Assembly (NCBI GenBank): GCA_028869255.1
Contig: CP110972.1
Location: forward strand, 4,903,001 to 4,967,000
Length of the DNA stretch: 64,000 nt
Direction: 5' to 3'
From: Pseudomonas poae
GTDB lineage: Bacteria; Pseudomonadota; Gammaproteobacteria; Pseudomonadales; Pseudomonadaceae
Under the pieces are notes generated by a model. The model saw only the letters and a program-made list of their open reading frames with translations. It ran no database searches and was not told the origin of the DNA. Shown here one piece after another: positions 18,134 through 27,813 of the stretch; the first letter of the stretch is position 1; each line of letters starts with the position of its first letter. Position numbers and translations under genes: made by a program.

Positions 18134-19432
18134 ATGACCCATCGTATTATTATCGTCGGCGGCGGCGCCGGCGGCCTGGAGTTGGCTACCCGCCTGGGTA
18201 AGACTCTGGGCAAGCGCGGCACCGCCAGCATCACGCTGGTGGACGCCAACCTGACCCATATCTGGAAGCCACTGCTGCACGAAGTGGCTGCTGGCTCGCT
18301 GAACTCTTCAGAAGACGAACTCAATTACGTCGCCCAGGCCAAATGGAACCACTTCGAGTTCCAACTGGGGCGCATGAGTGGGCTCGACCGCGAGCAGAAG
18401 AAAATCCAGCTGGCCGCCACCCTCGACGAAGAAGGCCGTGAACTGGTGCCTGCACGCGTGCTGGGCTATGACAGCCTGGTGATCGCGGTCGGCAGCACCA
18501 CCAACGATTTTGGCACCGAGGGCGCGGCGCAGCACTGCCTGTTCCTCGACACCCGCAAACAGGCCGAACGCTTCCACCAACAGTTGCTCAACCACTACCT
18601 GCGCGCCCATGCCGGGCAGACCGACACCATTGAGCAGATCAGCGTCGCCATCGTTGGCGCCGGCGCCACCGGCGTTGAGCTGGCCGCCGAGCTGCACAAC
18701 GCGGCCCATGAGCTGGCGGCGTATGGCCTGGACCGCATCAAGCCGGAAAACATGCACATCACCCTGATCGAAGCCGGCCCACGCGTCTTGCCTGCCCTGC
18801 CCGAGCGCATCGGCGGGCCTGTGCATAAAACCCTGGAGAAACTCGGGGTGACCGTGCTGACCAACTCAGCCGTCAGCGAAGTAACCGTCGACGCCCTGAT
18901 CACCAGCAGCGGCCAGGTGATTCCAGCCAGCCTCAAGGTATGGGCGGCCGGTATTCGCGCACCGGGGTTCCTCAAGGACATCGACGGCCTGGAAACCAAC
19001 CGCATCAACCAACTGCAAGTACTGCCGACGCTGCAAACCACCCGTGACGAAAACATCTTCGCCTTCGGTGACTGCGCCGCCTGCCCGCAACCCGGCACCG
19101 ACCGCAACGTACCACCGCGTGCCCAGGCCGCTCACCAGCAAGCTTCGTTGCTGGCGAAGTCGCTGAAACTGCGGATCGAAGGCAAGGACTTGCCCTCCTA
19201 CAAGTACACCGACTATGGCTCGCTGATTTCGCTGTCGCGCTTCTCGGCTGTGGGTAACTTGATGGGCAACCTCACCGGTAGCGTGATGCTCGAGGGCTGG
19301 TTGGCGCGGATGTTCTATGTGTCGCTGTACCGCATGCACCAGATGGCGCTGTATGGCTTCTTCCGCACGGCGATGCTGATGCTGGGCAGCAAGATCGGGC
19401 GTGGCACCGAGCCCAGGCTCAAGCTGCACTAA
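18134..19432 (+). CDS. ndh: Type II NADH dehydrogenase Ndh
   Basis: Non-proton-pumping, membrane-associated FAD enzyme that passes electrons from NADH to ubiquinone. The 432-residue protein has the N-terminal FAD dinucleotide fold IIIVGGGAGGLELATRLG, the second NADH-binding fold VAIVGAGATGVELAAELH, and the FGDCAACPQ FAD segment. The C-terminal part (LARMFYVSLYRMHQMALYGF) is the amphipathic membrane-attachment region. ATG chosen to give MTHRIIIVGGG. Confidence 0.95.
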   Translation: MTHRIIIVGGGAGGLELATRLGKTLGKRGTASITLVDANLTHIWKPLLHEVAAGSLNSSEDELNYVAQAKWNHFEFQLGRMSGLDREQKKIQLAATLDEEGRELVPARVLGYDSLVIAVGSTTNDFGTEGAAQHCLFLDTRKQAERFHQQLLNHYLRAHAGQTDTIEQISVAIVGAGATGVELAAELHNAAHELAAYGLDRIKPENMHITLIEAGPRVLPALPERIGGPVHKTLEKLGVTVLTNSAVSEVTVDALITSSGQVIPASLKVWAAGIRAPGFLKDIDGLETNRINQLQVLPTLQTTRDENIFAFGDCAACPQPGTDRNVPPRAQAAHQQASLLAKSLKLRIEGKDLPSYKYTDYGSLISLSRFSAVGNLMGNLTGSVMLEGWLARMFYVSLYRMHQMALYGFFRTAMLMLGSKIGRGTEPRLKLH

Positions 19433-19445
19433 CCACACGAAACAG

Positions 19446-19534
19446 TGTGGGAGCGGGCTTGCCCGCGATAGCAGTGGATCAGCAGCAACCATGTTGGCTG
19501 ACAGACCGCTATCGCAGGCAAGCCTGCTCCCACA
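19446..19534. repeat. REPIN (paired REP hairpins) after ndh
   Basis: Two outward REP units, TGTGGGAGCGGGCTTGCCCG at the left and GCAGGCAAGCCTGCTCCCAC at the right, in inverted orientation around about 40 bases. A T-run follows on the right, so it may also terminate ndh transcription. Confidence 0.8.
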
Positions 19535-19567
19535 TTTTTTGCGTCGTATTTGAGGTTTTCAGAAGGC

Positions 19568-19604
19568 AAAAAAAATCCCCGTATCTTTCGATACGAGGAT
19601 TTTT
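19568..19604 (-). terminator. Rho-independent terminator of the tRNA cluster
   Basis: Stem ATCCTCGTATC/GATACGGGGAT with loop GAAA (minus-strand reading), followed by a run of eight T. It begins only a few bases after the CCA of the last tRNA-Pro. Confidence 0.8.
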
Positions 19605-19608
19605 AATA

Positions 19609-19685
19609 TGGTCGGGGTAAGGGGATTCGAACTCCTGACATCCTGCTCCCAAAGCAGGCGCGCTACCGGACTGCGCTATACCCCG
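19609..19685 (-). tRNA. tRNA-Pro (anticodon TGG), second copy
   Basis: 77-nt cloverleaf with encoded CCA; anticodon stem CCTGC/GCAGG encloses TTTGGGA, giving TGG. Identical to the other tRNA-Pro of the cluster. On the minus strand it follows a strong terminator-like hairpin with only a few bases between. Confidence 0.96.
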
Positions 19686-19687
19686 GT

Positions 19688-19715
19688 AAAAAAAAGGCGA
19701 CCTCTCAGTCGCCTT
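19688..19715 (-). terminator. Terminator-like hairpin between tRNA-Lys and the second tRNA-Pro
   Basis: Minus strand: stem AAGGCGAC / GTCGCCTT, loop TGAGAG, then eight T. It looks like a full intrinsic terminator placed directly before a tRNA gene. Confidence 0.7.
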
Positions 19716-19780
19716 CTTCGATCAGCGCTTTTGGCCTCTGATCTTAAGATTCGATTCCAGCGTTAACTGGTCTCAAAAAA

Positions 19781-19856
19781 TGGTGGGTCGTGTGGGATTC
19801 GAACCTACGACCAATTGGTTAAAAGCCAACTGCTCTACCAACTGAGCTAACGACCC
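19781..19856 (-). tRNA. tRNA-Lys (anticodon TTT)
   Basis: 76-nt cloverleaf with encoded CCA. Anticodon loop CTTTTAA gives TTT; T-arm GTAGG-TTCGAAT-CCCAC and acceptor GGGTCGT/ACGACCC pair fully. Confidence 0.96.
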
Positions 19857-19861
19857 AAATA

Positions 19862-19938
19862 TGGTCGGGGTAAGGGGATTCGAACTCCTGACATCCTGCT
19901 CCCAAAGCAGGCGCGCTACCGGACTGCGCTATACCCCG
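19862..19938 (-). tRNA. tRNA-Pro (anticodon TGG), first copy
   Basis: 77-nt cloverleaf with CCA, identical in sequence to the copy further downstream; the identity extends about 83 bp including a few flanking bases. Confidence 0.96.
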
Positions 19939-19948
19939 GTTTTGAAAT

Positions 19949-20024
19949 TGGCTCCGTGACCAGGACTCGAACCTGGGACCCAATGATTAACAGTCATTTG
20001 CTCTACCGACTGAGCTATCACGGA
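19949..20024 (-). tRNA. tRNA-Asn (anticodon GTT)
   Basis: 76-nt cloverleaf with encoded CCA; anticodon loop CTGTTAA gives GTT; acceptor TCCGTGA/TCACGGA pairs fully. First gene of the cluster after the promoter. Confidence 0.96.
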
Positions 20025-20113
20025 ACTACATATTTCAAATGTACAACTTTTACTGCTTACTACCTTCTCTTCGACTTGTCCGTATCGCTACGTTCATGTG
20101 TCTGAGGCGCGCT

Positions 20114-20141
20114 ATTCTACAATCTTAAAAACCCCTGTCAA
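20114..20141 (-). promoter_or_regulatory. Sigma-70 promoter of the tRNA cluster with GC-rich discriminator
   Basis: Minus strand: TTGACA, 16-base spacer, TAGAAT, followed by AGCGCGCC. The near-consensus boxes and the GC-rich discriminator are typical of stable-RNA promoters under stringent control. The start point would be about 85 bases before tRNA-Asn. The rest of the 300-bp gap up to clpB (20142-20273) shows nothing else that I can identify. Confidence 0.82.
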
Positions 20142-20273
20142 CCCTTTAAATTGCTTTTAAGACAATGATTTGCGCTTGTTTCTGATTTCTTCTTGGGGAG
20201 AAGAAACCCGTGGGCTGACGTTGCTGCGGGGCGCACTTTACAAGCCTTTGCCTTACAGTTCAACGCCCTATCG

Positions 20274-20301
20274 AAAAAAAAGGCCCCGCAATGCGAGGCC
20301 T
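20274..20301 (-). terminator. Intrinsic terminator of clpB
   Basis: Minus-strand hairpin AGGCCTCGC-ATT-GCGGGGCCT (one mismatch) followed by a run of eight T, 26 bases after the clpB stop. Confidence 0.82.
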
Positions 20302-20326
20302 TCTCTTATTGCCGTAGCGGCGGGGC

Positions 20327-22891
20327 TCAGTGGAAGACGATTTCGTCGTTTTCCACGCTTGCCGTAACGCTGGTGCCCGGCATGAAGCTGCCCGACAGGA
20401 TCAACTGCGCCAGCGGGTTCTCGATCCAGCGCTGGATCGCACGTTTCAACGGCCGTGCGCCATACACCGGGTCGTAACCGACCGCGATCAACTTGTCCAA
20501 CGCCTCGCGGCTCAGCTCCAGCGACAGCTCGCGCTCCGCCAGACGACCACGCAGGCGGCCCAACTGGATCTCGGTAATGCCCGCGATCTGATCCCGCGCC
20601 AAAGGCTCGAAGATCACCACTTCATCGACCCGGTTGATAAATTCCGGGCGGAAGTGCGAGGTCAGCGCATCCATTACCGCAGCGCGCTGCGCCTCACGAT
20701 CACCCACCAGTTCCTGGATCTGCGCCGAGCCCAGGTTGGAGGTCATCACGATCACCGTGTTGCGAAAATCCACGGTACGCCCGTGACTGTCAGTCAGACG
20801 GCCATCTTCCAGTACCTGCAGCAGGATGTTGAACACATCCGGATGGGCCTTCTCGACCTCATCCAGCAGGATCACCGAGTAAGGCTTACGCCGCACGGCT
20901 TCGGTCAGGTAACCGCCCTCCTCGTAGCCCACATAGCCTGGTGGAGCGCCGATCAGACGCGCCACCGAGTGTTTTTCCATGAACTCGGACATATCAATCC
21001 GCACCATCGCTTCTTCAGTATCAAAGAGGAACTCGGCCAGGGCCTTGCACAGCTCAGTCTTGCCCACGCCGGTCGGGCCAAGGAACATGAACGAGCCGCT
21101 CGGACGGTTCGGGTCGGACAAGCCGGCCCGCGAACGCCGGACCGCGTTGGACACCGCGACCACGGCCTCTTCCTGGCCGATGACGCGCTGGTGCAACAGG
21201 CTTTCCATTTTCAGCAGCTTGTCGCGCTCGCCTTCGAGCATTTTCGACACCGGAATGCCGGTCCACTTGGAAACCACTTCGGCAATTTCTTCCTCAGTCA
21301 CCTTGCTGCGCAGCAACTGGTTTTCAGCCTTGCCGTGCTGGTCGACCATCTGCAGGCTGCGCTCCAGATCGGGGATCACCCCGTACTGCAACTCGGCCAT
21401 GCGGTTCAGGTCGCCTTTACGGCGCGCGGCTTCCAGCTCCTGACGGGACTGCTCGATCTTTTGCTGGATCTGCGCCGAGCCCTGCACTTCGGCTTTTTCC
21501 GAGGTCCAGATTTCTTCGAGGTCCGAATACTCGCGTTCCAGACGCACGATTTCTTCCTGAAGTTTTTCCAGGCGTTTCTTCGCCGCGTCGTCCTCTTCCT
21601 TTTTCAGGGCCTGGGATTCGACTTTCAGTTGAATCAGGCGCCGATCCAGGCGGTCGAGCACTTCCGGCTTGGAGTCGATTTCCATGCGAATACGGCTGGC
21701 CGCTTCATCGATCAGGTCGATGGCCTTGTCCGGCAGCTGACGGTCGGTGATATAGCGATGGCTCAATTTGGCCGCCGCAATGATCGCACCGTCGGTGATC
21801 GCCACCTTGTGGTGGACCTCATAACGCTCTTTCAGGCCGCGCAGGATCGCGATGGTGTCTTCTTCGCTCGGCTCTTCCACCAGCACTTTCTGGAAACGCC
21901 GCTCAAGGGCCGCGTCCTTCTCGATGTACTGGCGATACTCGTTGAGCGTGGTCGCGCCGACGCAATGCAGCTCACCCCGCGCCAATGCCGGCTTGAGCAT
22001 GTTGCCAGCGTCCATCGAGCCTTCGCCTTTACCGGCGCCGACCATGGTGTGCAGTTCGTCGATAAACAGAATGATCTGCCCTTCCTGCTTAGACAGCTCG
22101 TTGAGCAGGGATTTGAGGCGTTCTTCGAACTCGCCACGGAACTTGGCACCGGCGATCAACGACCCCATGTCCAACGACAGCAGGCGCTTGCCTTTAAGGC
22201 CGTCTGGCACTTCACCATTAATGATGCGCTGGGCCAGCCCCTCGGCAATCGCGGTTTTACCCACACCTGGCTCACCGATCAGCACCGGGTTGTTCTTGGT
22301 ACGGCGCTGCAGGACCTGGATGGTGCGACGAATCTCATCGTCACGGCCGATCACCGGATCAAGCTTGCCTTCTTCGGCGCGCTTGGTCAGGTCGACCGTG
22401 TATTTATCCAGGGCCTGGCGCGACTCCTCATGGTTGGGGTCATTCACCGCCTCGCCGCCACGCAGGTTGTTGATGGCGTTTTCCAGGGCTTTCTTGCTCA
22501 CGCCCTGGCCCAGCAACAATTTGCCAAGCTTGCTGTTGTCGTCCATCGCGGCGAGCAGCACCAGTTCGCTGGAGATGAACTGATCACCTTTCTGCTGGGC
22601 CAGGCGATCGGCCTGGTTGAGCAGGCGTGCCAGGTCCTGCGACATATTCACGTCGCCGGTAGGATTTTGGATTTTCGGCAGTTGGTCGAGCTCTTTGCTC
22701 AACTCCTTGCGCAGGCTGTTAACGTCAAAGCCCACCTGCATCAACAAGGGCTTGATAGAACCACCTTGCTGATCCAGAAGTGCCTGCATCAAGTGCGCAG
22801 GCTCGATGGCCGGGTGGTCGAGGCCCACCGCCAGGGACTGGGAGTCCGATAAAGCCAACTGCAATTTGCTGGTTAAACGATCAATACGCAT
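20327..22891 (-). CDS. clpB: ATP-dependent disaggregase ClpB
   Basis: Hexameric AAA+ chaperone that, with DnaK, dissolves heat-induced protein aggregates. The 854-residue protein has the N-terminal Clp repeat domain, first AAA+ module with Walker [14 protein letters not shown] and Walker [19 protein letters not shown], the long coiled-coil middle domain (about residues 410-525, rich in Glu, Lys and Arg), and second AAA+ module with [19 protein letters not shown] and [15 protein letters not shown], then the D2 small domain. Length and order are those of ClpB rather than ClpA. A heat-shock promoter is visible upstream. Confidence 0.98.
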   Translation of the reverse strand: MRIDRLTSKLQLALSDSQSLAVGLDHPAIEPAHLMQALLDQQGGSIKPLLMQVGFDVNSLRKELSKELDQLPKIQNPTGDVNMSQDLARLLNQADRLAQQKGDQFISSELVLLAAMDDNSKLGKLLLGQGVSKKALENAINNLRGGEAVNDPNHEESRQALDKYTVDLTKRAEEGKLDPVIGRDDEIRRTIQVLQRRTKNNPVLIGEPGVGKTAIAEGLAQRIINGEVPDGLKGKRLLSLDMGSLIAGAKFRGEFEERLKSLLNELSKQEGQIILFIDELHTMVGAGKGEGSMDAGNMLKPALARGELHCVGATTLNEYRQYIEKDAALERRFQKVLVEEPSEEDTIAILRGLKERYEVHHKVAITDGAIIAAAKLSHRYITDRQLPDKAIDLIDEAASRIRMEIDSKPEVLDRLDRRLIQLKVESQALKKEEDDAAKKRLEKLQEEIVRLEREYSDLEEIWTSEKAEVQGSAQIQQKIEQSRQELEAARRKGDLNRMAELQYGVIPDLERSLQMVDQHGKAENQLLRSKVTEEEIAEVVSKWTGIPVSKMLEGERDKLLKMESLLHQRVIGQEEAVVAVSNAVRRSRAGLSDPNRPSGSFMFLGPTGVGKTELCKALAEFLFDTEEAMVRIDMSEFMEKHSVARLIGAPPGYVGYEEGGYLTEAVRRKPYSVILLDEVEKAHPDVFNILLQVLEDGRLTDSHGRTVDFRNTVIVMTSNLGSAQIQELVGDREAQRAAVMDALTSHFRPEFINRVDEVVIFEPLARDQIAGITEIQLGRLRGRLAERELSLELSREALDKLIAVGYDPVYGARPLKRAIQRWIENPLAQLILSGSFMPGTSVTASVENDEIVFH

Positions 22892-22966
22892 TAGTCACCT
22901 TCCTTTTGAGCAGGCCGGAGCTATAAACACACTTCCTGAATGAAGAAACCTGCCAGATACCCCTAT

Positions 22967-22994
22967 AGATGCGGTCGATTCTGGGAGATTCAAG
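22967..22994 (-). promoter_or_regulatory. Sigma-32 heat-shock promoter of clpB
   Basis: Minus strand: CTTGAAT, 13-base spacer, CCGCATCT. The RpoH consensus is CTTGAAA-N13/14-CCCCATNT, so each box has one mismatch at most and the spacing is right. The transcript would carry a leader of about 70 bases. Confidence 0.78.
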
Positions 22995-23024
22995 CTACAG
23001 AGCGTTGACGCAGATCAGAAGAGT

Positions 23025-23750
23025 CTAGCGCTCAAGCCAGATAAGGGAGGCAAACCGACCGGTGCGAGGGCTGCGGCGGTAGGAAAAGAAACGAGGGTCG
23101 GTCACGGTGCAGAAACCGCCGCCATATACGGCGGTGATGCCGCGTGCGGCCAGACGCAGGCGCGCCAGCTGGTAGATGTCAGCCATGAACTTGCCGGGGT
23201 TGCGGCTCGGCACAAAGGCCTCGGCAGTAACCGGCAACTGCTGCATAAAGGCTTCACGCACTTCCGGCCCGACTTCAAAGGCTTGCGGGCCGATTGCGGG
23301 GCCCAGCCAGACCAGTACATCGGCAGGCTCAGCCTCCAGGCTCTCAAAGGCTGCTTCCAGCACGCCCGCCGCCAGCCCACGCCATCCGGCATGGGCCGCG
23401 GCCACGCGAGTGCCGGCACGGTTGCAGAACAACGCGGGCAGGCAATCGGCGGTCATCGAGGTGCAGGCGACACCGGGCGTGCTGGTCCAACTGCCATCGG
23501 CTTCAGCGGTATGCGACGGGTCAGCCTCGACCACGGTTGTGCCGTGAACCTGGCGCAGCCACGCAGGCTGAATATCAAAGGCATCGGTAAGACGACGGCG
23601 ATTTTCAAGGACCGCCTCCAGGCTGTCCTCGACATGATCACCCAGATTCAGGCTGTCGAACGGCGCCAGACTGACGCCGCCCGCACGGGTGGTGACGCAG
23701 GCCTTGACCCGAGCCGGCGCAGGCCAGTCAGGAATCAGCCAGTCACTCAT
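23025..23750 (-). CDS. pgeF: Peptidoglycan editing factor PgeF (YfiH, multicopper polyphenol-oxidase family)
   Basis: Cytoplasmic enzyme of the YfiH/LACC1 family; in E. coli PgeF hydrolyses wrongly built UDP-MurNAc-peptides carrying L-Ser. The 241-residue protein shows the family residues MTADCLPALF (Cys) and AAAHAGWRGLAAGV (His), plus GPAIGPQAFEVGPEV. Start overlaps the rluD stop by four bases, so both are one operon, followed by clpB under its own promoter. Confidence 0.9.
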   Translation of the reverse strand: MSDWLIPDWPAPARVKACVTTRAGGVSLAPFDSLNLGDHVEDSLEAVLENRRRLTDAFDIQPAWLRQVHGTTVVEADPSHTAEADGSWTSTPGVACTSMTADCLPALFCNRAGTRVAAAHAGWRGLAAGVLEAAFESLEAEPADVLVWLGPAIGPQAFEVGPEVREAFMQQLPVTAEAFVPSRNPGKFMADIYQLARLRLAARGITAVYGGGFCTVTDPRFFSYRRSPRTGRFASLIWLER

Positions 23751-24709
23751 CCGATAAACGCCTCGCGATCCTGCTTGAGCAGCGACAACAACCAGACCAG
23801 ATCGTCCGGCAGAGGCGATTCCCAGCTCATCCGCTTACCGCTCGTCGGATGGTCCAGCTCCAGGAAGCGTGCATGCAGTGCCTGGCGCGGGAAGGATTTC
23901 AAGGATTCGACCATGGTCTGGCTCGCCGCCGGAGGAATACGGAAGCGACCACCGTAGGCCGGATCGCCGACCAACGGGAAGTTGATGTGGGCCATGTGCA
24001 CACGAATCTGGTGAGTACGACCGGTTTCCAGCTTGACCCGCACGTGGGTGTGGGAGCGGAAACGCTCCAACACACGGTAGTGGCTGACGGCCTGCTTGCC
24101 GCCCTCCATCACCGCCATACGCTGGCGCTGCTGGCCATGGCGACCGATCGGCGCGTTGATCTTGCCACCCGCCACTACCACACCGATCACGATGCATTCG
24201 TAGATCCGGCTGACGCTGCGGCTCTGCAATTGTGTGACCAACTGCGTCTGCGCCTGAATGGTCTTGGCTACCACCATCAAGCCGGTGGTGTCTTTGTCCA
24301 GGCGGTGCACGATGCCGCAGCGCGGGACATTGATGATGTCCGGCACGTGGTGCAGCAGGGCATTGAGCAAGGTGCCATCAGCGTGCCCGGCGGCCGGGTG
24401 AACCACCAGACCTGCGGGTTTGTTGATGACCAGGATGTCATCGTCCTCGTAGACGATATCCAGCTCGATGTCCTGGGCGACCCATTCTCCCTGGGCTTCC
24501 TGCTCGGCAGTCAGCTCAAGAATCGCACCGCCATGCACTATGTCTCGCGGGCGGATAACCGCTCCATCCACAGTCAGGCGGCCGTCTTTGATCCAGGCGG
24601 AAAGGCGCGAGCGCGAGTGCTCAGCGAATAATTGTGCGGCGACTTGATCGAGGCGTTGGCCGCCCAATTCGGACGGCACCTCTGCGCGAAGTTCAATTTT
24701 ATCGGACAT
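23747..24709 (-). CDS. rluD: 23S rRNA pseudouridine(1911/1915/1917) synthase RluD
   Basis: Makes three pseudouridines in helix 69 of 23S rRNA. The 320-residue protein has an N-terminal S4 RNA-binding domain (RLDQVAAQLFAEHSRSRLSAWIKDG) and the RluA-type catalytic motif GIVHRLDKDTTGLMVVAKT with the catalytic Asp. Length agrees with RluD rather than the shorter RluA. It is divergent from bamD, as in other pseudomonads. Confidence 0.95.
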   Translation of the reverse strand: MSDKIELRAEVPSELGGQRLDQVAAQLFAEHSRSRLSAWIKDGRLTVDGAVIRPRDIVHGGAILELTAEQEAQGEWVAQDIELDIVYEDDDILVINKPAGLVVHPAAGHADGTLLNALLHHVPDIINVPRCGIVHRLDKDTTGLMVVAKTIQAQTQLVTQLQSRSVSRIYECIVIGVVVAGGKINAPIGRHGQQRQRMAVMEGGKQAVSHYRVLERFRSHTHVRVKLETGRTHQIRVHMAHINFPLVGDPAYGGRFRIPPAASQTMVESLKSFPRQALHARFLELDHPTSGKRMSWESPLPDDLVWLLSLLKQDREAFIG

Positions 24710-24858
24710 GCTCAGACTAGGCGTGGCACAGCCTTTGGTTTCGGCTGCGCGCTTGTGGTTAAATACGGCGTCTTTTGCCCCGAGGCTTTCAACGGGGCGC
24801 TCATCATAACAGGACGGCCCCGCCCAAGACAGCGGCCGTCATAGGGACGCAAGCCGCC

Positions 24859-25884
24859 ATGCAAGTGAAACACCTGCTGCTGATCGCCATCCTCGCCATG
24901 ACTGCTGCTTGCTCGTCAACAAAGGAAGTCGTCGACGAAAACCTGAGCGAAGTCGAGTTGTACCAACTGGCTCAGAAAGACCTGGACAACAATAGCTACA
25001 CCAGCGCCACAGCGAAGCTGAAGGCACTGGAGTCGCGCTATCCGTTCGGGCGTTACGCCGACCAGGCCCAGCTCGAGCTGATCTACGCCAACTACAAGAA
25101 CGCCGAGCCTGAGGCTGCCAAGTCTGCCGCAGAGCGTTTTATCCGCCTGCACCCGCAGCACCCGAACGTCGACTACGCCTACTACATGAAGGGCCTGACT
25201 TCGTTCGACCAGGATGTTGGCCTGCTGGCGCGCTTCCTGCCGCTGGACATGACCAAGCGTGACCCGGGCGCTGCCCGCGACTCCTACAACGAGTTCGCCC
25301 AGTTGACCAGCCGCTACCCCAACAGCCGCTACGCGCCGGACGCCAAGCAGCGCATGATCTACCTGCGCAACCTGCTGGCCTCCTACGAGATCCACGTGGC
25401 GCACTATTACCTGACCCGTCAGGCGTACGTCGCCGCCGCCAACCGTGGTCGTTATGTAGTGGAAAACTTCCAGGAAACCCCTTCGGTGGGTGACGGCCTG
25501 GCAGTGATGACCGAGGCTTACCAGCGTCTGCACCTGGACGAGCTGGCCAACACCAGCCTGGAAACCCTGAAACTCAACTACCCGGACCACCCAAGCCTGA
25601 AGGACGGCCAGTTCGTGCCTCAGGTGGCCGAGGCAGACAACCGTTCGTGGCTGAGCAAATACACCCTGGGCCTGATCGAGTCCCGTCCACCGCTGCCGCC
25701 GGGCGAAACCCGCGCCAACCAGGACGTGATCAAGCAGTACCAGGACGCCAAGGAAGCCATTCCTTCGGAACTCAAGCCTCACGACGAGAACGGCGACGTG
25801 ATCGAAGAGGAAGAACCGCAGGCCCTGGGCAACAACCAGGACCGTTCGTGGTTCAGCTACATGACCTTCGGCGTGTTCGACTGA
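24859..25884 (+). CDS. bamD: Outer-membrane assembly lipoprotein BamD (ComL)
   Basis: Essential lipoprotein of the BAM complex that folds outer-membrane proteins. The 341-residue precursor has a lipoprotein signal ([15 protein letters not shown], modified Cys18) and TPR repeats, e.g. [20 protein letters not shown] and [19 protein letters not shown]. It is longer than E. coli BamD (about 245) because of a C-terminal acidic extension ([17 protein letters not shown]), which is usual in pseudomonads. ATG chosen at the signal peptide; the frame runs further upstream. In P. aeruginosa pilSR follows; here it does not. Confidence 0.95.
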   Translation: MQVKHLLLIAILAMTAACSSTKEVVDENLSEVELYQLAQKDLDNNSYTSATAKLKALESRYPFGRYADQAQLELIYANYKNAEPEAAKSAAERFIRLHPQHPNVDYAYYMKGLTSFDQDVGLLARFLPLDMTKRDPGAARDSYNEFAQLTSRYPNSRYAPDAKQRMIYLRNLLASYEIHVAHYYLTRQAYVAAANRGRYVVENFQETPSVGDGLAVMTEAYQRLHLDELANTSLETLKLNYPDHPSLKDGQFVPQVAEADNRSWLSKYTLGLIESRPPLPPGETRANQDVIKQYQDAKEAIPSELKPHDENGDVIEEEEPQALGNNQDRSWFSYMTFGVFD

Positions 25885-25900
25885 TCAGTCGGCGCGACGC

Positions 25901-25929
25901 AAAAGGAGCCCCTCGGGGCTCCCTTTTTT
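25901..25929 (+). terminator. Intrinsic terminator of bamD
   Basis: Perfect stem GGAGCCCC/GGGGCTCC with a two-base loop and a following run of six T, shortly after the bamD stop. Confidence 0.88.
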
Positions 25930-26008
25930 ATGGGCCAGCATTATTGCTCTGTGCGCCTGCCACGTCCTTGGCTAAACTGGCGCATTCCCTGTCGAGAAAC
26001 TACCTATC

Positions 26009-26242
26009 ATGGTTCGTCTACTGTTCTGGATTGCCGTCATTGCTGCCGCGGTATGGTTTTGGCGCAAATTCAAAAGCCCGGCCGCTAAACAGCAACGTGC
26101 CAGCGAGCCCGGCGCAGCCATGATGGTGCGCTGCGCCCACTGCGGCGTGCACTTGCCGCAGGATCGCGCACTCAACTCACGCCAGGAGTGGTATTGCACC
26201 CAGGCGCATCTGGAACAAGGGCCGAAGTCTATCCAGCGTTGA
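26009..26242 (+). CDS. PP0621-type small membrane-anchored zinc-ribbon protein
   Basis: A 77-residue protein with an N-terminal membrane span (VRLLFWIAVIAAAVWFW), a basic stretch, and a C-terminal domain with CAHCGVHLP and a single later Cys (WYCTQAH), suggesting a metal site. I recognise the conserved PP0621-family pattern. Function unknown. Its end overlaps the convergent thiO stop by 14 bases. Confidence 0.75.
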   Translation: MVRLLFWIAVIAAAVWFWRKFKSPAAKQQRASEPGAAMMVRCAHCGVHLPQDRALNSRQEWYCTQAHLEQGPKSIQR

Positions 26243-27338
26243 GCCGACCGGCGGGCGCATAAGGTGCCGGGTCAATAATCGGCGCACGCTTGAGCAACAA
26301 GTCGGTAAACAATTGGCAGGATGCCGGCGCGAGCACCAGGCCGTTGCGGTAATGCCCACAGTTGAGCCACAACCCCTTGAACCCCGACACCTCACCAATA
26401 TAGGGAATACCTTCGGGTGAGCCGGGGCGCAAACCGGCCCAATGCCCCACCACCTCTGCATCCGCCAGTGCGGGAATCAGCTCGACCGCCGAAGCCTTGA
26501 GGCTTTCCAGCGCGGTTTCAGTCGGCGTCTTGTCGAAGCCTTCATGCTCCAGAGTGCTACCGATCAGGATGTGCCCGTCACGCCGTGGAATCGCATAACG
26601 CCCCTTGGCCAGAACCATGCTCGACAGGAAGTCCGAGGCGCATTTGTACAGAATCATCTGCCCCTTGACCGGCTCCACCGGCAACGCCAAGCCCAGCGTG
26701 CCAAGCAGCTCACCGCTCCACGCCCCGGCCGCCAGTACCACCTGATCCCCGAGGATCGGACCAGCCGCCGTGTTTACGCCGACTACGCTGGCGCCATCCA
26801 GCACAAACCCGAGGACCTCGCACTGCTCGTGAATCGTCACATCGGGAAACGCCAATAGCGCCGCCTTGAGGGATTTGACCAGGCGCGGGTTACGCACATT
26901 GGCCACGTTGGCCATATAGATCGCCTGGGAATACCCGCTGCCCAACACCGGGGCGGCATCATGGGCGGCGGATACATCCACTTTGCTCAAGGGCCGACCT
27001 TCACGGGCCGCCCAAGCCAGGGCCTCGGTCTCATCATCCAGGTCCAGCCAGTACAAACCTGTGGTGTGAACCTCGGGGTCGATGCCCGTGGCAGCAAACA
27101 AGCGCTCCGCCAATTGCGGGTAAAAATCCTGGGACCAGTGAGCCAGCGCTGTGACTGCCGGGCTATAGCGCCATGGGTACAGGGGCGAAACAATGCCACC
27201 GCCCGCCCAGGAAGATTCCTGTCCCAGCCCTGACCGCTCCAGCAACACTACCGCCTGCCCTTGGGTCGCCAGGTTGTACGCCGTCAACAAGCCGATGACT
27301 CCGCCACCGACAATCACCACCTGCTGTTGCTTAGCCAT
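26229..27338 (-). CDS. thiO: Glycine oxidase ThiO
   Basis: FAD enzyme that oxidises glycine to the imine used to build the thiazole ring of thiamine. The 369-residue protein starts MAKQQQVVIVGGGVIGLLTA with the dinucleotide-binding GxGxxG-like motif, and has GQESSWAGGGIVSPLYPW and a C-terminal GHYRNGLVLAPASCQLF, typical of ThiO. An adjacent ATG one codon earlier is equally possible. No other thiamine gene and no TPP riboswitch is visible here. It is followed upstream by the minor pilin genes. Confidence 0.88.
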   Translation of the reverse strand: MAKQQQVVIVGGGVIGLLTAYNLATQGQAVVLLERSGLGQESSWAGGGIVSPLYPWRYSPAVTALAHWSQDFYPQLAERLFAATGIDPEVHTTGLYWLDLDDETEALAWAAREGRPLSKVDVSAAHDAAPVLGSGYSQAIYMANVANVRNPRLVKSLKAALLAFPDVTIHEQCEVLGFVLDGASVVGVNTAAGPILGDQVVLAAGAWSGELLGTLGLALPVEPVKGQMILYKCASDFLSSMVLAKGRYAIPRRDGHILIGSTLEHEGFDKTPTETALESLKASAVELIPALADAEVVGHWAGLRPGSPEGIPYIGEVSGFKGLWLNCGHYRNGLVLAPASCQLFTDLLLKRAPIIDPAPYAPAGRLNAG

Positions 27339-27400
27339 CATTCGATCCAGCCGATAAATAGGGACAAGCGCACCGGGCGCCCAATCATCCAGCATCTGCA

Positions 27401-27802
27401 TCACTGCCCCCAGCACGTCTGACGCGACATGTGCGGCGCCGCGCCAGGGTTGGCCCGCGCACCGGTGCTGGTCAGGCTGAACTCGCCGCAAGGGTCGCCC
27501 GCCATCACCGAGTCAAGGACCGGCGTGGCCACCAAGTGGAAGTCCTGAGGGTTCAATGCAGCGGTGATTCTATAGCGATCATTGCCGGAACTGACGCCGC
27601 TTGCGTCAATAAAAGTCCCGTTCTTCATATAAAAGCGCTCCAGATGCTGAGCCTGCTCACTCAACAGGGCGACAATTTGTGCGCGATACGCCTTTTTCAT
27701 ATGCCCGGTATACCCGGGGTAAGCGATCCCGGCCAGCAACGCGGTGATCACTACCGCGATCAGTAACTCGATCAGGCTAAAGCCCCAGCTATCCATGCCC
27801 AT
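27401..27802 (-). CDS. pilE: Type IV pilus minor pilin PilE
   Basis: Minor pilin that helps prime pilus assembly. The 133-residue protein has a short leader (MGMDSWG) before FSLIELLIAVVITALLAGIAYPGY, the class III N-terminal helix with Glu5, and a globular part with cysteines DPCGEF and RQTCW that could pair. AAGGAG lies seven bases before the ATG. It comes last in the pilV-pilW-pilX-pilE series on this strand; the pilY1 and pilY2 genes that lie before pilE in P. aeruginosa are absent. Confidence 0.88.
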   Translation of the reverse strand: MGMDSWGFSLIELLIAVVITALLAGIAYPGYTGHMKKAYRAQIVALLSEQAQHLERFYMKNGTFIDASGVSSGNDRYRITAALNPQDFHLVATPVLDSVMAGDPCGEFSLTSTGARANPGAAPHMSRQTCWGQ

Positions 27803-27813
27803 TTTATTGCTCC

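Noticed and set aside
20330..22852. An 840-codon open frame antisense to clpB
   Set aside because: Same cause; the minus-strand ClpB is complete with all AAA+ motifs and a heat-shock promoter.
26229..27491. Thiamine (TPP) riboswitch before thiO
   Set aside because: The region upstream of thiO shows no THI-box-like conserved structure.
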